Shown here piece by piece: positions 12,005-21,801 of a stretch of 42,984 nt of DNA; the stretch's first letter is position 1, and the number at the start of each line of letters is the position of its first letter. Origin of the DNA: a virus. A model generated the notes under the pieces. It was given only the letters and a program-made list of their open reading frames with translations. It was not told the DNA's origin and made no database searches. Both the position numbers and the translations under genes were made by a program. Location: IMG/VR virus record IMGVR_UViG_3300010938_000072, positions 1-42,984 of that record; one strand, written 5' to 3'.

Positions 12005-14348
12005 GATGCCGTTGGTCACAACCTCAGGGCGAAAGATTGCCATTGTAGGAGAGGCTCCAGGGGCTGAGGAAGAACAACTGGGAGTGCCCTTTGTTGGGGC
12101 TTCAGGCAACCTACTCGACCGCCAACTGCAGAAAGTGGGGGTATTAAGGAGTGCCTGCTACATAGGAAACGTCTTTCAGTACCGCCCGCCGGGGAATAAA
12201 ATTGAATTGGTTGATAGAAATGACCCTAAATGGGTGGAGGGGGTGGAGACTTTGAGGAGGGAGCTTACCGAGTTTCAACCAACAGTTATCTTTGCTTTGG
12301 GCGGAACTGCCCTCGAAGTTTTGACCGGGAAAACCTCCATCACCAAGTGGAGGGGCTCTTGCCTACCTTGCACTTTGGTTCCGGGTTTGAAAGTACTACC
12401 TTCGCTTCATCCAGCCTATGTATTGAGAAATTACGGGGAGCTTCCTATACTTAACTTTGATTGTCAAAGGTTGCTAGAAGAAAGTTACTCAAAAGAGATT
12501 CCCAAAATAGAGCGAAACCTAATAATACGGCCTTCTTTAAAGACCGTTTTGGAATATCTTGAAAGTTGCAAGGATGCAAACCGACTGGCTATTGACTTTG
12601 AGACTACTAAAGGTAATGCCGCACCTATTTGTCTAGGCTTCGCAAAGTCAGAATTTGAGGCTTTGTGTATTCCGTTCGGCCCTAAGTATTGGGCTGCACA
12701 CGAAGAGGACTTGATATGGCAAGCCATTGATAAATTGGTAAGGTCCCCTGTCCGCAAAGTCTTCCACAACGCCCTGTTTGATTGTGGAGTGTTTATTTAT
12801 TGGTGCCATATCTTGCCAGCAAATGTCTGGATGGACACTATGATAGCTCACCATGCTTGCTATCCTGAGTTGCCAAAAAGCCTCGCCTTTTTAACAAGCA
12901 TCTACACCAAGCAGCCTTACTACAAAGGGATGCATAAAGAATCAGGCAATGAGGATGAAAAGAGTTGGTCAGACAAGGTCTCCGAGGAGCTCCTTTGGCA
13001 ATATAACTGTTTAGATTGCTGTGTAACCTACGAAATCTCCAAAGCACTTGAGCTTAACCTTGCCTCTTGTAAGGCAGGAGGAGGATACAAGCTTGATATG
13101 GAAGGGCTAAGTGTTGCCCTATATATGATGCTGAAGGGGATTAAGGTAGATGAAGCAAAAAGAATCGAAGCCTATAACAAACTTGCAGAGGAGGTTGAGA
13201 TTTCCAACCACCTTCTGAAAGACATATATGGCTACGAAATCAATGTTAAATCCCCAGCTCAGTTAAAGGAGCTACTTTATGAGGAGCTAAAACTTCCTCC
13301 TGTTTATAATAAAGAAGGCAAACTGACCGCCAACGCGGACGCTTTGCTGGAGCTGGCCTTGAAAACAGGAGACCCCAACCTGCGAGTCATCCTTAAAACA
13401 GTGCAGCTTCGAACCAAGCTGTCGTTTTTCGATTCCTCATCTCTAAACTTAAAGGATGGCCGCATCCACGCCAGCTTCAATGTAGCAGGAACAGAGACAG
13501 GAAGGTGGTCGTCCTCTTCATCTTTCCTTGGCGGTCGAGGTATAATGAATGTACCTGAAGACTGTAGGAAGATTTATGTTGCCGACCCTGGAAAAATTCT
13601 GGTTGGGTGGGACAAAGCACAGGCTGAAGCAAGGGTTGTAGCCTACAAGTCGGCCCTTACCACAGGAGACACATCTTACCAACAACTAGTAGAAAGCGGT
13701 GAGAAAGTACATGTATGGTTCGGTCGTCAGCTTTGCCATGATGGAGTCTTTAAATGTGCTCCGGAGGAAGTTAAGCCCGGCACTCCGGAATACTTTATAG
13801 CTAAGGTCGGCGTTCATGCCTTTTCCTACGGCATGGGGCCGATGAGATTTTGCAAGGTTGTCAGTAAAGAAACCGATGGGCAGGTAAATATCTCGCTGGC
13901 TCAAGCAAGGGCAATCAAAGATTCGTTGTATTCGTCTTTGAAGGCTCTACCTAAATGGCAAGCTGCCATACGTGAACATCTGGCCAACTCAAGGGTTATG
14001 TTCAATGCTTTTGGTCGGAGCAGGGTGTTCTTTGCAAGGTGGGGAGATGAACTCTTTGGGGAGGCTTATGCTTTTGAACCACAAAGTACCGTGGCTGACG
14101 ATGTTGCTCAAAGTATCCTTCGTTGTTTCAATATGATTGATGGATTGGAGGTGCTGCAACAAAACTATGACTCCCTTTTAGCACAATGTAATGAGGGAGA
14201 AGAAAAAGAGATAATAGAAAAAATGAGGCCATTAGTGACCGAACCGATTAAGTTGTATGACTTCACCTATGAACGGTCATTGGAGTTCCGAATCCCCGTT
14301 GTTTTCAAGGTTGGTTACAATTGGGGCGAAATGGAAGAGCTAGCTTAA
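11982..14348 (+). CDS. polA: Uracil-glycosylase-like domain fused to family A DNA polymerase
   Basis: A 788-aa fusion. Residues 1-165 resemble family 4/5 UDG: GEAPG at 23-27, GVPFVGASGNLLD and HPAYVLR at 143-149. The Fe-S cysteines of that family are not evident at the N-terminus, and the usual KC-R-PP reads QYRPP. A 3'-5' exonuclease follows with intact motifs (D205/E207 in AIDFETT, FHNALFD, YNCLD). The polymerase has motif A DKAQAEAR (D544), motif B K608-x3-H612-x3-Y616-G and motif C YDS (D730) instead of HDE. The position equivalent to E. coli Phe762 is His612. It is the replicative polymerase. UDG-PolA fusions are reported in some SPO1-like phages. Confidence 0.9.
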   Translation: MNRLVPNKMPLVTTSGRKIAIVGEAPGAEEEQLGVPFVGASGNLLDRQLQKVGVLRSACYIGNVFQYRPPGNKIELVDRNDPKWVEGVETLRRELTEFQPTVIFALGGTALEVLTGKTSITKWRGSCLPCTLVPGLKVLPSLHPAYVLRNYGELPILNFDCQRLLEESYSKEIPKIERNLIIRPSLKTVLEYLESCKDANRLAIDFETTKGNAAPICLGFAKSEFEALCIPFGPKYWAAHEEDLIWQAIDKLVRSPVRKVFHNALFDCGVFIYWCHILPANVWMDTMIAHHACYPELPKSLAFLTSIYTKQPYYKGMHKESGNEDEKSWSDKVSEELLWQYNCLDCCVTYEISKALELNLASCKAGGGYKLDMEGLSVALYMMLKGIKVDEAKRIEAYNKLAEEVEISNHLLKDIYGYEINVKSPAQLKELLYEELKLPPVYNKEGKLTANADALLELALKTGDPNLRVILKTVQLRTKLSFFDSSSLNLKDGRIHASFNVAGTETGRWSSSSSFLGGRGIMNVPEDCRKIYVADPGKILVGWDKAQAEARVVAYKSALTTGDTSYQQLVESGEKVHVWFGRQLCHDGVFKCAPEEVKPGTPEYFIAKVGVHAFSYGMGPMRFCKVVSKETDGQVNISLAQARAIKDSLYSSLKALPKWQAAIREHLANSRVMFNAFGRSRVFFARWGDELFGEAYAFEPQSTVADDVAQSILRCFNMIDGLEVLQQNYDSLLAQCNEGEEKEIIEKMRPLVTEPIKLYDFTYERSLEFRIPVVFKVGYNWGEMEELA

Positions 14349-14375
14349 CCGTTTTAGAATCTAAAGAGGTGGACT

Positions 14376-15557
14376 ATGCCAAACTTCCTTGAAGATTACA
14401 AAACCTACACAGAGCCACTTGAGTCACCTGAAATCTTTCAGGTTTGGTGTGCACTTGTAGCTCTCTCCGCAGCAGCCCAAAGAAAGGTCTGGTTAGATTA
14501 CGACGGGCTTTTCCAAGTCTCCCCTAACATCTATGTTTGTTTAGTCTCTCCTCCGGGGATGTGCTCAAAGGATACGGCAATGAACAAGGTTAGAGACCTC
14601 CTCGACCCTATATCGACCATCAAAACCAAGAGTGACTCCATTACAAAGGAGAAAATTTTTGCCTACATGAGTGAGATAACCACTCAGTTTCCACTGGAAA
14701 ACCACAAGTTAAGGGCCATTGTACATAGTTCGCTTACCATATTTGCATCCGAAATGTCCATGCTGCTAAAACATGGAGATAGGGATTTTGTAAGCGCATT
14801 GAACAACCTATACAACACTCAACCAACCTTCCGTCACAGTACCAAGCACAACTCGGAGTCAATAGTGATAAAGCCTTATCTGACAATCTTGGCAGGCACC
14901 ACGCCTGATTGGATGAGGGTAAATATTCAAGAGGACTTTCTTGAAGGAGGATTGAGTTCCCGCCTTGTGCCTGTTTTCAGTGACACACCGAAACCACCCA
15001 ATCCAAGGCCACAAGTTTCACCTGAAGGGAGGGCCGCTCTGGGCAGGCTAGTATCACGGCTTGAAACTATTACTCAAATAGGTGGGGAGTTTCGCATAAC
15101 CGAAGACACTTGGCCTTACTACTCCGCTTGGTACAAAGACCACCACTCAAAGACACCAAAGAACCCCATTCTGGGTCCTTACTGGTGGAGAAAGCGGACC
15201 CATCTGCTCAAGCTGAGTATGTTAGTTAGTTTGGCTTCAAGGGATGACTTGTTGATAAAGAGAGAGGATATTGACCAAGCGTTGGCCATTTTGGAGCTGA
15301 CCGAGCCTGTCATTGAAAGAGCTTATCAAGGAGTGGGCCGCAACCTTCTGAGCTCAATGGCGCAGAATGTACTTGACCAGATAATTCGTGCAGGGAAGAT
15401 TAAACTGTCCGAACTTTATGAGCTAAACTACCATCAAATCAATGACAAGGAGCTAAAAGAAATACTTCAGGTCCTGACAAATATGGGCAAGGTAAGGTTG
15501 GAGATTGCCGGAAGCGAGCCACTTGTAGTCTCTAAGGTGCTTCGTCTGAAAGGTTAA
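14376..15557 (+). CDS. DUF3987-like primase/helicase protein
   Basis: A 393-aa protein with the DUF3987 pattern: an N-terminal FLEDYKTYTEPLESPEIFQVW, then PNIYVCLVSPPGMCSKDTA in the P-loop position, FASEMSMLL (Walker B region) and a SSRLVPVF arginine-finger-like segment. The P-loop (PPGMCSKDT) lacks the Gly before Lys, so ATP binding may be altered. DUF3987 proteins are usually the helicase-like part of phage or plasmid primases and take over the role of a replicative helicase. No other helicase is visible in the window. AAAGAGGTGG precedes ATG 14376. Its 3' end overlaps the convergent giant gene by 26 bp. Confidence 0.7.
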   Translation: MPNFLEDYKTYTEPLESPEIFQVWCALVALSAAAQRKVWLDYDGLFQVSPNIYVCLVSPPGMCSKDTAMNKVRDLLDPISTIKTKSDSITKEKIFAYMSEITTQFPLENHKLRAIVHSSLTIFASEMSMLLKHGDRDFVSALNNLYNTQPTFRHSTKHNSESIVIKPYLTILAGTTPDWMRVNIQEDFLEGGLSSRLVPVFSDTPKPPNPRPQVSPEGRAALGRLVSRLETITQIGGEFRITEDTWPYYSAWYKDHHSKTPKNPILGPYWWRKRTHLLKLSMLVSLASRDDLLIKREDIDQALAILELTEPVIERAYQGVGRNLLSSMAQNVLDQIIRAGKIKLSELYELNYHQINDKELKEILQVLTNMGKVRLEIAGSEPLVVSKVLRLKG

Positions 15558-18500
15558 GGTCCAAATACTTCATCCTATTGGCCTTTTGCACACCCATTAG
15601 GAGACGTAAGGATTCAGGCGTGCGGCGTTTTTCAAACCCTGAAATAATTTCTGCAGGAGCAATTCGGTACTCTATTAATCTGTCTTTAAGCTCCATCATA
15701 CGCCCTATGTTTTTGTCTTCAAGCGCATCAAGGTAAAGGTCCATTATCTTTTGCTTGTTTTTCCTGAAAATAAGCTCCTCCTCCCGTAAGTATCGCTTCT
15801 TTGCCTCTGCAGTTGTCAAAGTAACCGGTTGAGCACCTATGGCAAGGAGTAGTTTCTCAAACCGGTTTGGGGTGTAGGTCATTTGGTTGCGTTTGTTTGT
15901 AATGTGTCCTTTTGTAATGGACTCAACCAACTTTGCCCAAGCATTGGTCAGGGGAGAGAGACTTGAAAGCCAATTGATGAATTCGGACCTCTTTATTTCT
16001 TGTCCGTTAATTTTGGGAGCCAAGATGTCCGTATATAGCTTTGCTACATCACCCAGAAAAGGACCCAAAAGCTCTTGGGTTGATTTTGGCAACTGAGGCG
16101 CCAAAGCTGCAGAGACATCCAAACCAAACGCCCCCAAGACGCCACGGCTTAAAGGCTCCTTTGCCATTTCTTTTTCGGCTTCACGGAAAAATCCAAGAGA
16201 GCCCAAAACAGGTACGCTCTTCAAAAAGACCGTAAGGGCAGCAGGCCCGCCTAGCATCAAGAATTGAGCCAACCAAGCCATCCTCTGTTTGTTATTGAAG
16301 GATGCCAAAAGCTCCATCTGTCCAATTAGCGCACTCTTGAACTGTAGGGTCAGCCTTGCTGCTGGGGAATAGAACGAATGCGGTAAGGCTGCTACATCAT
16401 AAACAAATTGGGTTGCTCTGGTTGCTTTTCGTGCCCACCTCAAAGCGTCATCCCCTGCCAACCCCGACCTTACAGCCATCAAGTAATGTCCTGCAAAGCT
16501 CTCTTTTCGGTTGGGGATTTCTATCCTTGTAAAAAGGCCAAGAGGACTCCAAAAACTTGCACTTAATGGGCCCTCAGTTGCAAAGGTATGGTGCACCCCT
16601 AGCATGTCTTTGTTTTCGTGCCAAATTTTTTCAAACTCAGGAGTTTTGGAAAACTTGAGCACCTCTCTGTAAAGTTGGAGTCCTTTCCCTATCCCTTCTT
16701 TGGAGAAACTGGAAAGGTTGTTCATCACCCCAAACGCCCTGTTGACTAGCACGGTCACCGGACGATAGCCCAGCTTAATTAAGCTCATCCCATTGCGGAT
16801 TCCACTTAAGGTGCGGGAATAAAGCATAGGCTCGGTATCGAATCCCGCCCGCGCAAGGAGAGAATCTACCAAAATATCCCCTGTTCCCTTTTTGCCAGAA
16901 GCTATGTTCAGGAATCTTTCATAAGCGGGCCGCTCACTGTCGGGCAAATCCTGCATTGCCTTCCACGCTTTTTTCAAAGGAGCATCTAAGTATAGGTATT
17001 TATTAACCTGCCTCGAATAAAACGGAAGGAGTTCTCTAAGGTTATCTTCACCCTTCAATATGCCTTTTCGGTGTTTGAGGAAACCGGGACTCATCCCTTT
17101 TGCTTTATATTGAACCTTAACACCAGCCCTTTTAATTCCAGCATAAATTTCTTTGAGGTCAGCGTCACTTTTCTCGGCTATCTTTTGAGCCATCCAAGCG
17201 GTTGCAGTTGTCGTCTTGGGGTCAAACTCATTGGTTATTGTGATGTTTTCAGGAGGAATGTTGGGATGCTCCCTCAAGAACTTGTCGGCTTTTGCTACCG
17301 CTTCCCTGACGTTTCTTCCTATCCCAACCCGCACTACGAAGGGGCCAAACTCTTGAAGGTCCAAAACTTCAAGGCGATATGTACCTATCTCTTGTTGAAT
17401 CATGTAGTCATCGAGCCCCCAAGAGATTGCATCATTTATGTCCAACTCAGCTTCTTGCAAAGCCTGTAGCTGTTCTTGAGACCAATCTTTTCGGTTTTTT
17501 ATTTCCTCTAAGCTCACCCCCTCATAAAGGTCTTTGACCGCTTTCTTCATGTCCGGGTTACTGAAACGCTCGAAGATATCGTTTATCTTTTTGTTGGAGA
17601 CGTCGTACCGAACCTTTTCAAGATAGGTCTTTATAGCCAGCGACGGTTTGTAAAGGGGTGAGTCTGGACTTATTGTTGTTTTCTCTTTCAAGCTCTTGGA
17701 CAACTGAATCACTTGTTCATCACTTAAACCCTCCAAGATATCTTCAAACATTAATTTATCGGTTTCTGACCTCGCAATAGCCTTAAACCTTCCCTCCAAA
17801 ACATCCACCACAGGTCGTTCAACTGCTGTGCCCTTCCAAGCTGTTTCAGCAAAGTTGAACCAAACACGGAAGGGAAGGGTAGTCCCTTTGTCCCTTACAA
17901 TTTTGACCCTAGCTAGTCTTTCTTTTAGGTCTGCTTCAGAGGGCATTGAGTAAAGTTTGTTGCCAAACAGAATCCCATTTGCGGGTGTATTAAAATCCTT
18001 TTGGGACATCCTCAATGTATTTTCAAATGTGGGCAGGTTTTGCTCAAAACTCCTAACAAAGGATTCAAAAAGGGTGTCGCTTATATCTTCGCGGAAGCCT
18101 AAAACCTCCTTCACCGCTTGTATAAAATGACGAAAAAGACTTGCAGGCTTGGAGTCTGTAAGCCTTCCCGAATCCTTGACCCCTAAAGCAAAGGCCTGGG
18201 CTTCTTTGTCTGTCATCATTCCTGAAATGTATTCCTCCGGTGACAAAAGCCAGTAAGGTAAGTTTCCCTTGTTTTCCTTTCTCCAAGCGTCTTTTGCCAC
18301 CTCGTGCTGCCTATCTATTTCGGAAGCGAATCTGGCCTCTTTGGTATCTATTGATGCCAAACTGTCTGAGTAACCTTTCGTATAGGCTCTTGATGAAATA
18401 TAGTGTACAACCTCGTGGAGTATTGTTTCTGGTATTTTTGAGTGGATATTATCTAGGTAGGCCACAGCTTTGTGGGATGAGATGTCATAAGAGCCAAGGC

Positions 18501-21500
18501 TAAGTCTGAGAAAACCGAGGCCCTCGAAGCCTTTGCCCTTCATGCTTGCAAAAGGCTCCAATTTTACACTCACGTTTCCATGTCCTGCATTAATCAGGGC
18601 GCGCAGGAGTGTTCGGTAAGGTTGGTCCACCACTGCGTTGGCTTCGTTAAGGTCAAGCAAGGTCAACTCGGTTTTGCCACGAAAACGAGGGAAATAGTGG
18701 TCAAAACTTGCCCTTAATTCTTTGGTATAAGCGTCTAGGATGGGTTTCATCCTTTCGCGTACTTCCTGAAGGATGGGTTCAATCTCTTTTGCCTTGTCTT
18801 TTAGTGCAGGTTCGGACTCAGCCTCCGAGACAATCCGAGCCATCCGCCCCAAAGAATCTTTAAAGGATTCCCTCGGTAACCCCAACGACACAGCGGAATC
18901 TTCCACAAATTTCTTGAAGTCATCGGTAAGCCTGTCCGCGACAAAGAATGAATCAGAGGCATGAGGGAGGTCTTCAGGAATGACCTTGTCTTTTGAGGTT
19001 AGGAGGTCTTTTCCTTTAGGAAAGTTGTGGAAGGGATTCACTGCCTTCAAAAATTCAACCAAATCACCTTCAGCACTGGTTTGATGGAATTCTGTTCCTC
19101 TCATTCTAACCTTGAGCACCCCGGTCATATCATGCATCAAGGGGACATGAGTTTTATTTTTGGCGTATTCAGGAAAGAGGCTGCTGTATTTTCTAGAGAC
19201 CAGCCTCCAAATGTCCTCCCACCTGTCGTCTTTGCTTTTATCGCTGCCTAGTCGCTTGCCTTCTTTCCCTTTCGGACCGAAGAGGATTGTTTTGGCTTCT
19301 TCCAGAAATTGATTAGCTAGGGGTTTGTCAGGAGCATTTCTAACGGAGTCCTTGACCACCTTTAACATTGTTTCTAGATTAGCCTGCTCCAAATCACTTA
19401 AGGCCCTTATGTTGGAACGTTGGGTCTTTTTTAATGCTTCGGCCAGACGTTTTTCTTCCTCGGTAAGGGGAATCTTTCCTGTTTCGGTTGCGGACTTTTC
19501 CTCAAGTATCTCAGTCAGCCTCAAAATCTTTTTCTCGTCAGCCAGGTTGGGGTCATTCAAAATGGCAAAAGCTTCATCTCTCTTGGATGAAAAGGCTTCA
19601 AGCTTCTTTGACCATTTTTTGGCTAGGGCTGTATCTCCAACCTTTTCGCTTTCCTCAACAATTTCTCTAATTGTGCCCAACTTTTTCTCAATCTGGTTGA
19701 ATAAATCCTGAGCCTGCTTTGAGATAACAGGCTTTTTAGTTTCTAAATCGCCTTTCTCAAGTTTTTTTTTCGTCCCTTTGGCCAAGAGCTTCTCCAAGCG
19801 TTTGACTTTATCCTCTACACCCAACTCCTCGTTTTCGACGATAGCTTGGGCTTCTTTTTGTTTCTTTAAGGCAGCTTTGTACTGACTCACCAGACCTTTC
19901 AAGGTTTCTGCATCTGGTTTGGGTTTCTTTCTTTCTGCCTCAATCAAACTCAAAGTGGAATCTGCTTCGGCTCTGAATTGCCCCAGCAAGTTTTGCAGAT
20001 TGGAATCTTCATCAAAGGAAATCTCTATCTCTTTTACCTCAGCTTTGCTTTCTTCTTTTTTCTTTTGTCTGGAGTTTCTCTCCTTAAGCTTTTTAATCCT
20101 ATCTAGCTCCTTTAGTCTCTTGTTCTCTTCCCTTAAAGCTTCCAGCTCTTTTCGCTGTCTTTCCCTGTGCAAGGCCAATTGAAGGTAAGCTTCTTTTGCT
20201 TCAGGAGATAGTTTGTCAAAAGGAACTTTTTTAGACCAAGGGGTCTGGTTGTAGGCATGTAAAGCCTTGGCTTGCTCCTCGGAGGTCCAACCAGCCACCT
20301 GCCGTCTTTTGGCTGGAACCTTCCCTTCTTCAGGGTTTTTTTCAGGCAGCGGCCTCTTAATGGTTATTCCTTTAGTCTGAGGTTTCTTCTCCTTTTTAAA
20401 GTACCAAGTGTCGGTGTCTTTATCCCAAACATATCCCAAGCTTTCCGCTTTGGCCCCAATAACATCTATAATGTCATCATCGTTGGGCATCCCAGACTCC
20501 ACCAACTCTTTCACACTAAGCGGTTTTTTCTCATTAATCAGCTTTATTGCTTTTTCGTACCAATTGAGTTTGGGTTCGGGAGTTGCTGGGGATGGAGGTT
20601 TCGAAGGTGGGGATGGAGGTTCTGAGGGTGGAGAAGGAGGCTCCGAAGGTGGGGATGGAGGTTCTGGGGGAGGTGGTGGAGGTTTCGGGGATGGTTTGGG
20701 TTTTAGATGGTCAACAAAAGGAAATTCCTCTTGGCCAGCCAGCCCAAAGGGGAACTCTGCTTGATGTGGAATCCTTTGGCTTCGACGAATCTTTTTCGCT
20801 GGCTGGAAGAGGTTTGGTTCATTAACCTCAAGAGTAGGGGGCGGAGGTGGAGAGGATGGAGGAATATTGAAAGGCAACAATCCTTGAAGCAATGGCTTAC
20901 CACCTATGTAGGTAACGGTTTCAAAGGTAGGTTCGGGCCGAGGAAACAGGTTAAATTCCAATTGAGCAGGTGAGTCCCCAGCGGAGGCTTCGGCCTGCAG
21001 AGCAACAGGACGAGTTTCCCCCACAGGAGCTTTAGTAGGTTGCCTCCGCTGGGGTACAATGGCTCCTCCCAGATTCATCGCCGCTTGGGCAAATTGTCTT
21101 GGATTTCCAAATATTTGATTTAGTGCAGCCTCTTTCAGCATGTCTAGGGGGTCTATAGGTTGACCAGAAACCAAACTATGGCCTAAACTTGAACCCGCAC
21201 CCAAAGAGGCCAGCGCGGCTTGATTTTTTACAATGTTGGCAGCCTCTTCAGGGATTGCCGTCCCCCTAACTAAGGCGCCTCCAACCTGTTTAACTGCTGA
21301 AGGCAACTTCAAGACATTTCTCAGGTCTAGCCTGAAGAAAGGCAAGCTGGAGGCTATTTGTCCAGCGGTTGTAGCAACAGGGTGGGAGGCAGCATCTTGA
21401 GCTAACCTTTGCGTAATTGCCTCGGAGTTAGGTAGTAGGCTCAAAATTTTCTGTTGCGCGGCTTGGCCTGCCGTCTGACCTCCCAAAGCACCTGCTATTG

Positions 21501-21795
21501 TTCCTAAAAGGCCGCCAATGAAAGGTGCGGCTGGTGCAACAGGGCCTAAAGCAGGTGCTGCCAAGGTTCCAAGCTTGGTTCCCAAAGCCGCGCCTGCACC
21601 CATGGTAGGCAAGGAGACCGCCGTTGGGAATAGGTTGGAGGCGAACCCACGACCAAACGCTCCCAAAGCCGAGCTATCCGAATGGGTCTGACCCAAAGCT
21701 GCTCTTGCCTCCTGTTCGGCTTGCTCAGGGGTGAGGTCGGTAGGGGAATCTACTCTAATTTTGTGGTTATCTAGCTCTACAAGGTAGGAAGGCAT
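15532..21795 (-). CDS. Giant virion/ejection protein with HExxH metalloprotease motif
   Basis: This 2087-aa protein is the longest here. The order is a short N-terminal domain (SYLVELDNHKIRVDSPTDL), Gly/Ala-rich hydrophobic helices (about 40-110), a Pro-rich linker with PSPPSEP repeats (about 365-408), a long Lys/Glu coiled coil (about 530-800), then HEVVH at 1127-1131 in a metallopeptidase-like context. An alpha-helical C-terminal half resembles phage large polyvalent proteins. It follows three ejection-type genes, matching the late position of T7 gp16 or P22 gp16/20-like injection proteins. It is probably carried in the capsid and injected, with the protease acting on the envelope or host proteins. 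ATG 21795 is used. Confidence 0.75.
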   Translation of the reverse strand: MPSYLVELDNHKIRVDSPTDLTPEQAEQEARAALGQTHSDSSALGAFGRGFASNLFPTAVSLPTMGAGAALGTKLGTLAAPALGPVAPAAPFIGGLLGTIAGALGGQTAGQAAQQKILSLLPNSEAITQRLAQDAASHPVATTAGQIASSLPFFRLDLRNVLKLPSAVKQVGGALVRGTAIPEEAANIVKNQAALASLGAGSSLGHSLVSGQPIDPLDMLKEAALNQIFGNPRQFAQAAMNLGGAIVPQRRQPTKAPVGETRPVALQAEASAGDSPAQLEFNLFPRPEPTFETVTYIGGKPLLQGLLPFNIPPSSPPPPPTLEVNEPNLFQPAKKIRRSQRIPHQAEFPFGLAGQEEFPFVDHLKPKPSPKPPPPPPEPPSPPSEPPSPPSEPPSPPSKPPSPATPEPKLNWYEKAIKLINEKKPLSVKELVESGMPNDDDIIDVIGAKAESLGYVWDKDTDTWYFKKEKKPQTKGITIKRPLPEKNPEEGKVPAKRRQVAGWTSEEQAKALHAYNQTPWSKKVPFDKLSPEAKEAYLQLALHRERQRKELEALREENKRLKELDRIKKLKERNSRQKKKEESKAEVKEIEISFDEDSNLQNLLGQFRAEADSTLSLIEAERKKPKPDAETLKGLVSQYKAALKKQKEAQAIVENEELGVEDKVKRLEKLLAKGTKKKLEKGDLETKKPVISKQAQDLFNQIEKKLGTIREIVEESEKVGDTALAKKWSKKLEAFSSKRDEAFAILNDPNLADEKKILRLTEILEEKSATETGKIPLTEEEKRLAEALKKTQRSNIRALSDLEQANLETMLKVVKDSVRNAPDKPLANQFLEEAKTILFGPKGKEGKRLGSDKSKDDRWEDIWRLVSRKYSSLFPEYAKNKTHVPLMHDMTGVLKVRMRGTEFHQTSAEGDLVEFLKAVNPFHNFPKGKDLLTSKDKVIPEDLPHASDSFFVADRLTDDFKKFVEDSAVSLGLPRESFKDSLGRMARIVSEAESEPALKDKAKEIEPILQEVRERMKPILDAYTKELRASFDHYFPRFRGKTELTLLDLNEANAVVDQPYRTLLRALINAGHGNVSVKLEPFASMKGKGFEGLGFLRLSLGSYDISSHKAVAYLDNIHSKIPETILHEVVHYISSRAYTKGYSDSLASIDTKEARFASEIDRQHEVAKDAWRKENKGNLPYWLLSPEEYISGMMTDKEAQAFALGVKDSGRLTDSKPASLFRHFIQAVKEVLGFREDISDTLFESFVRSFEQNLPTFENTLRMSQKDFNTPANGILFGNKLYSMPSEADLKERLARVKIVRDKGTTLPFRVWFNFAETAWKGTAVERPVVDVLEGRFKAIARSETDKLMFEDILEGLSDEQVIQLSKSLKEKTTISPDSPLYKPSLAIKTYLEKVRYDVSNKKINDIFERFSNPDMKKAVKDLYEGVSLEEIKNRKDWSQEQLQALQEAELDINDAISWGLDDYMIQQEIGTYRLEVLDLQEFGPFVVRVGIGRNVREAVAKADKFLREHPNIPPENITITNEFDPKTTTATAWMAQKIAEKSDADLKEIYAGIKRAGVKVQYKAKGMSPGFLKHRKGILKGEDNLRELLPFYSRQVNKYLYLDAPLKKAWKAMQDLPDSERPAYERFLNIASGKKGTGDILVDSLLARAGFDTEPMLYSRTLSGIRNGMSLIKLGYRPVTVLVNRAFGVMNNLSSFSKEGIGKGLQLYREVLKFSKTPEFEKIWHENKDMLGVHHTFATEGPLSASFWSPLGLFTRIEIPNRKESFAGHYLMAVRSGLAGDDALRWARKATRATQFVYDVAALPHSFYSPAARLTLQFKSALIGQMELLASFNNKQRMAWLAQFLMLGGPAALTVFLKSVPVLGSLGFFREAEKEMAKEPLSRGVLGAFGLDVSAALAPQLPKSTQELLGPFLGDVAKLYTDILAPKINGQEIKRSEFINWLSSLSPLTNAWAKLVESITKGHITNKRNQMTYTPNRFEKLLLAIGAQPVTLTTAEAKKRYLREEELIFRKNKQKIMDLYLDALEDKNIGRMMELKDRLIEYRIAPAEIISGFEKRRTPESLRLLMGVQKANRMKYLDLNLSDEAP

Positions 21796-21801
21796 ATGAC
21801 C

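Noticed and set aside
15887-16235. Short rightward frames opposite the giant gene
   Set aside because: They are antisense to the 2087-aa coding sequence, lack ribosome sites and look like random translations.
20580-20700. Tandem GGTGGGGATGGAGGTTCT-like DNA repeat as a separate element
   Set aside because: It encodes the Pro-rich PSPPSEP linker of the giant protein, so it is a coding repeat and not a mobile or regulatory element.
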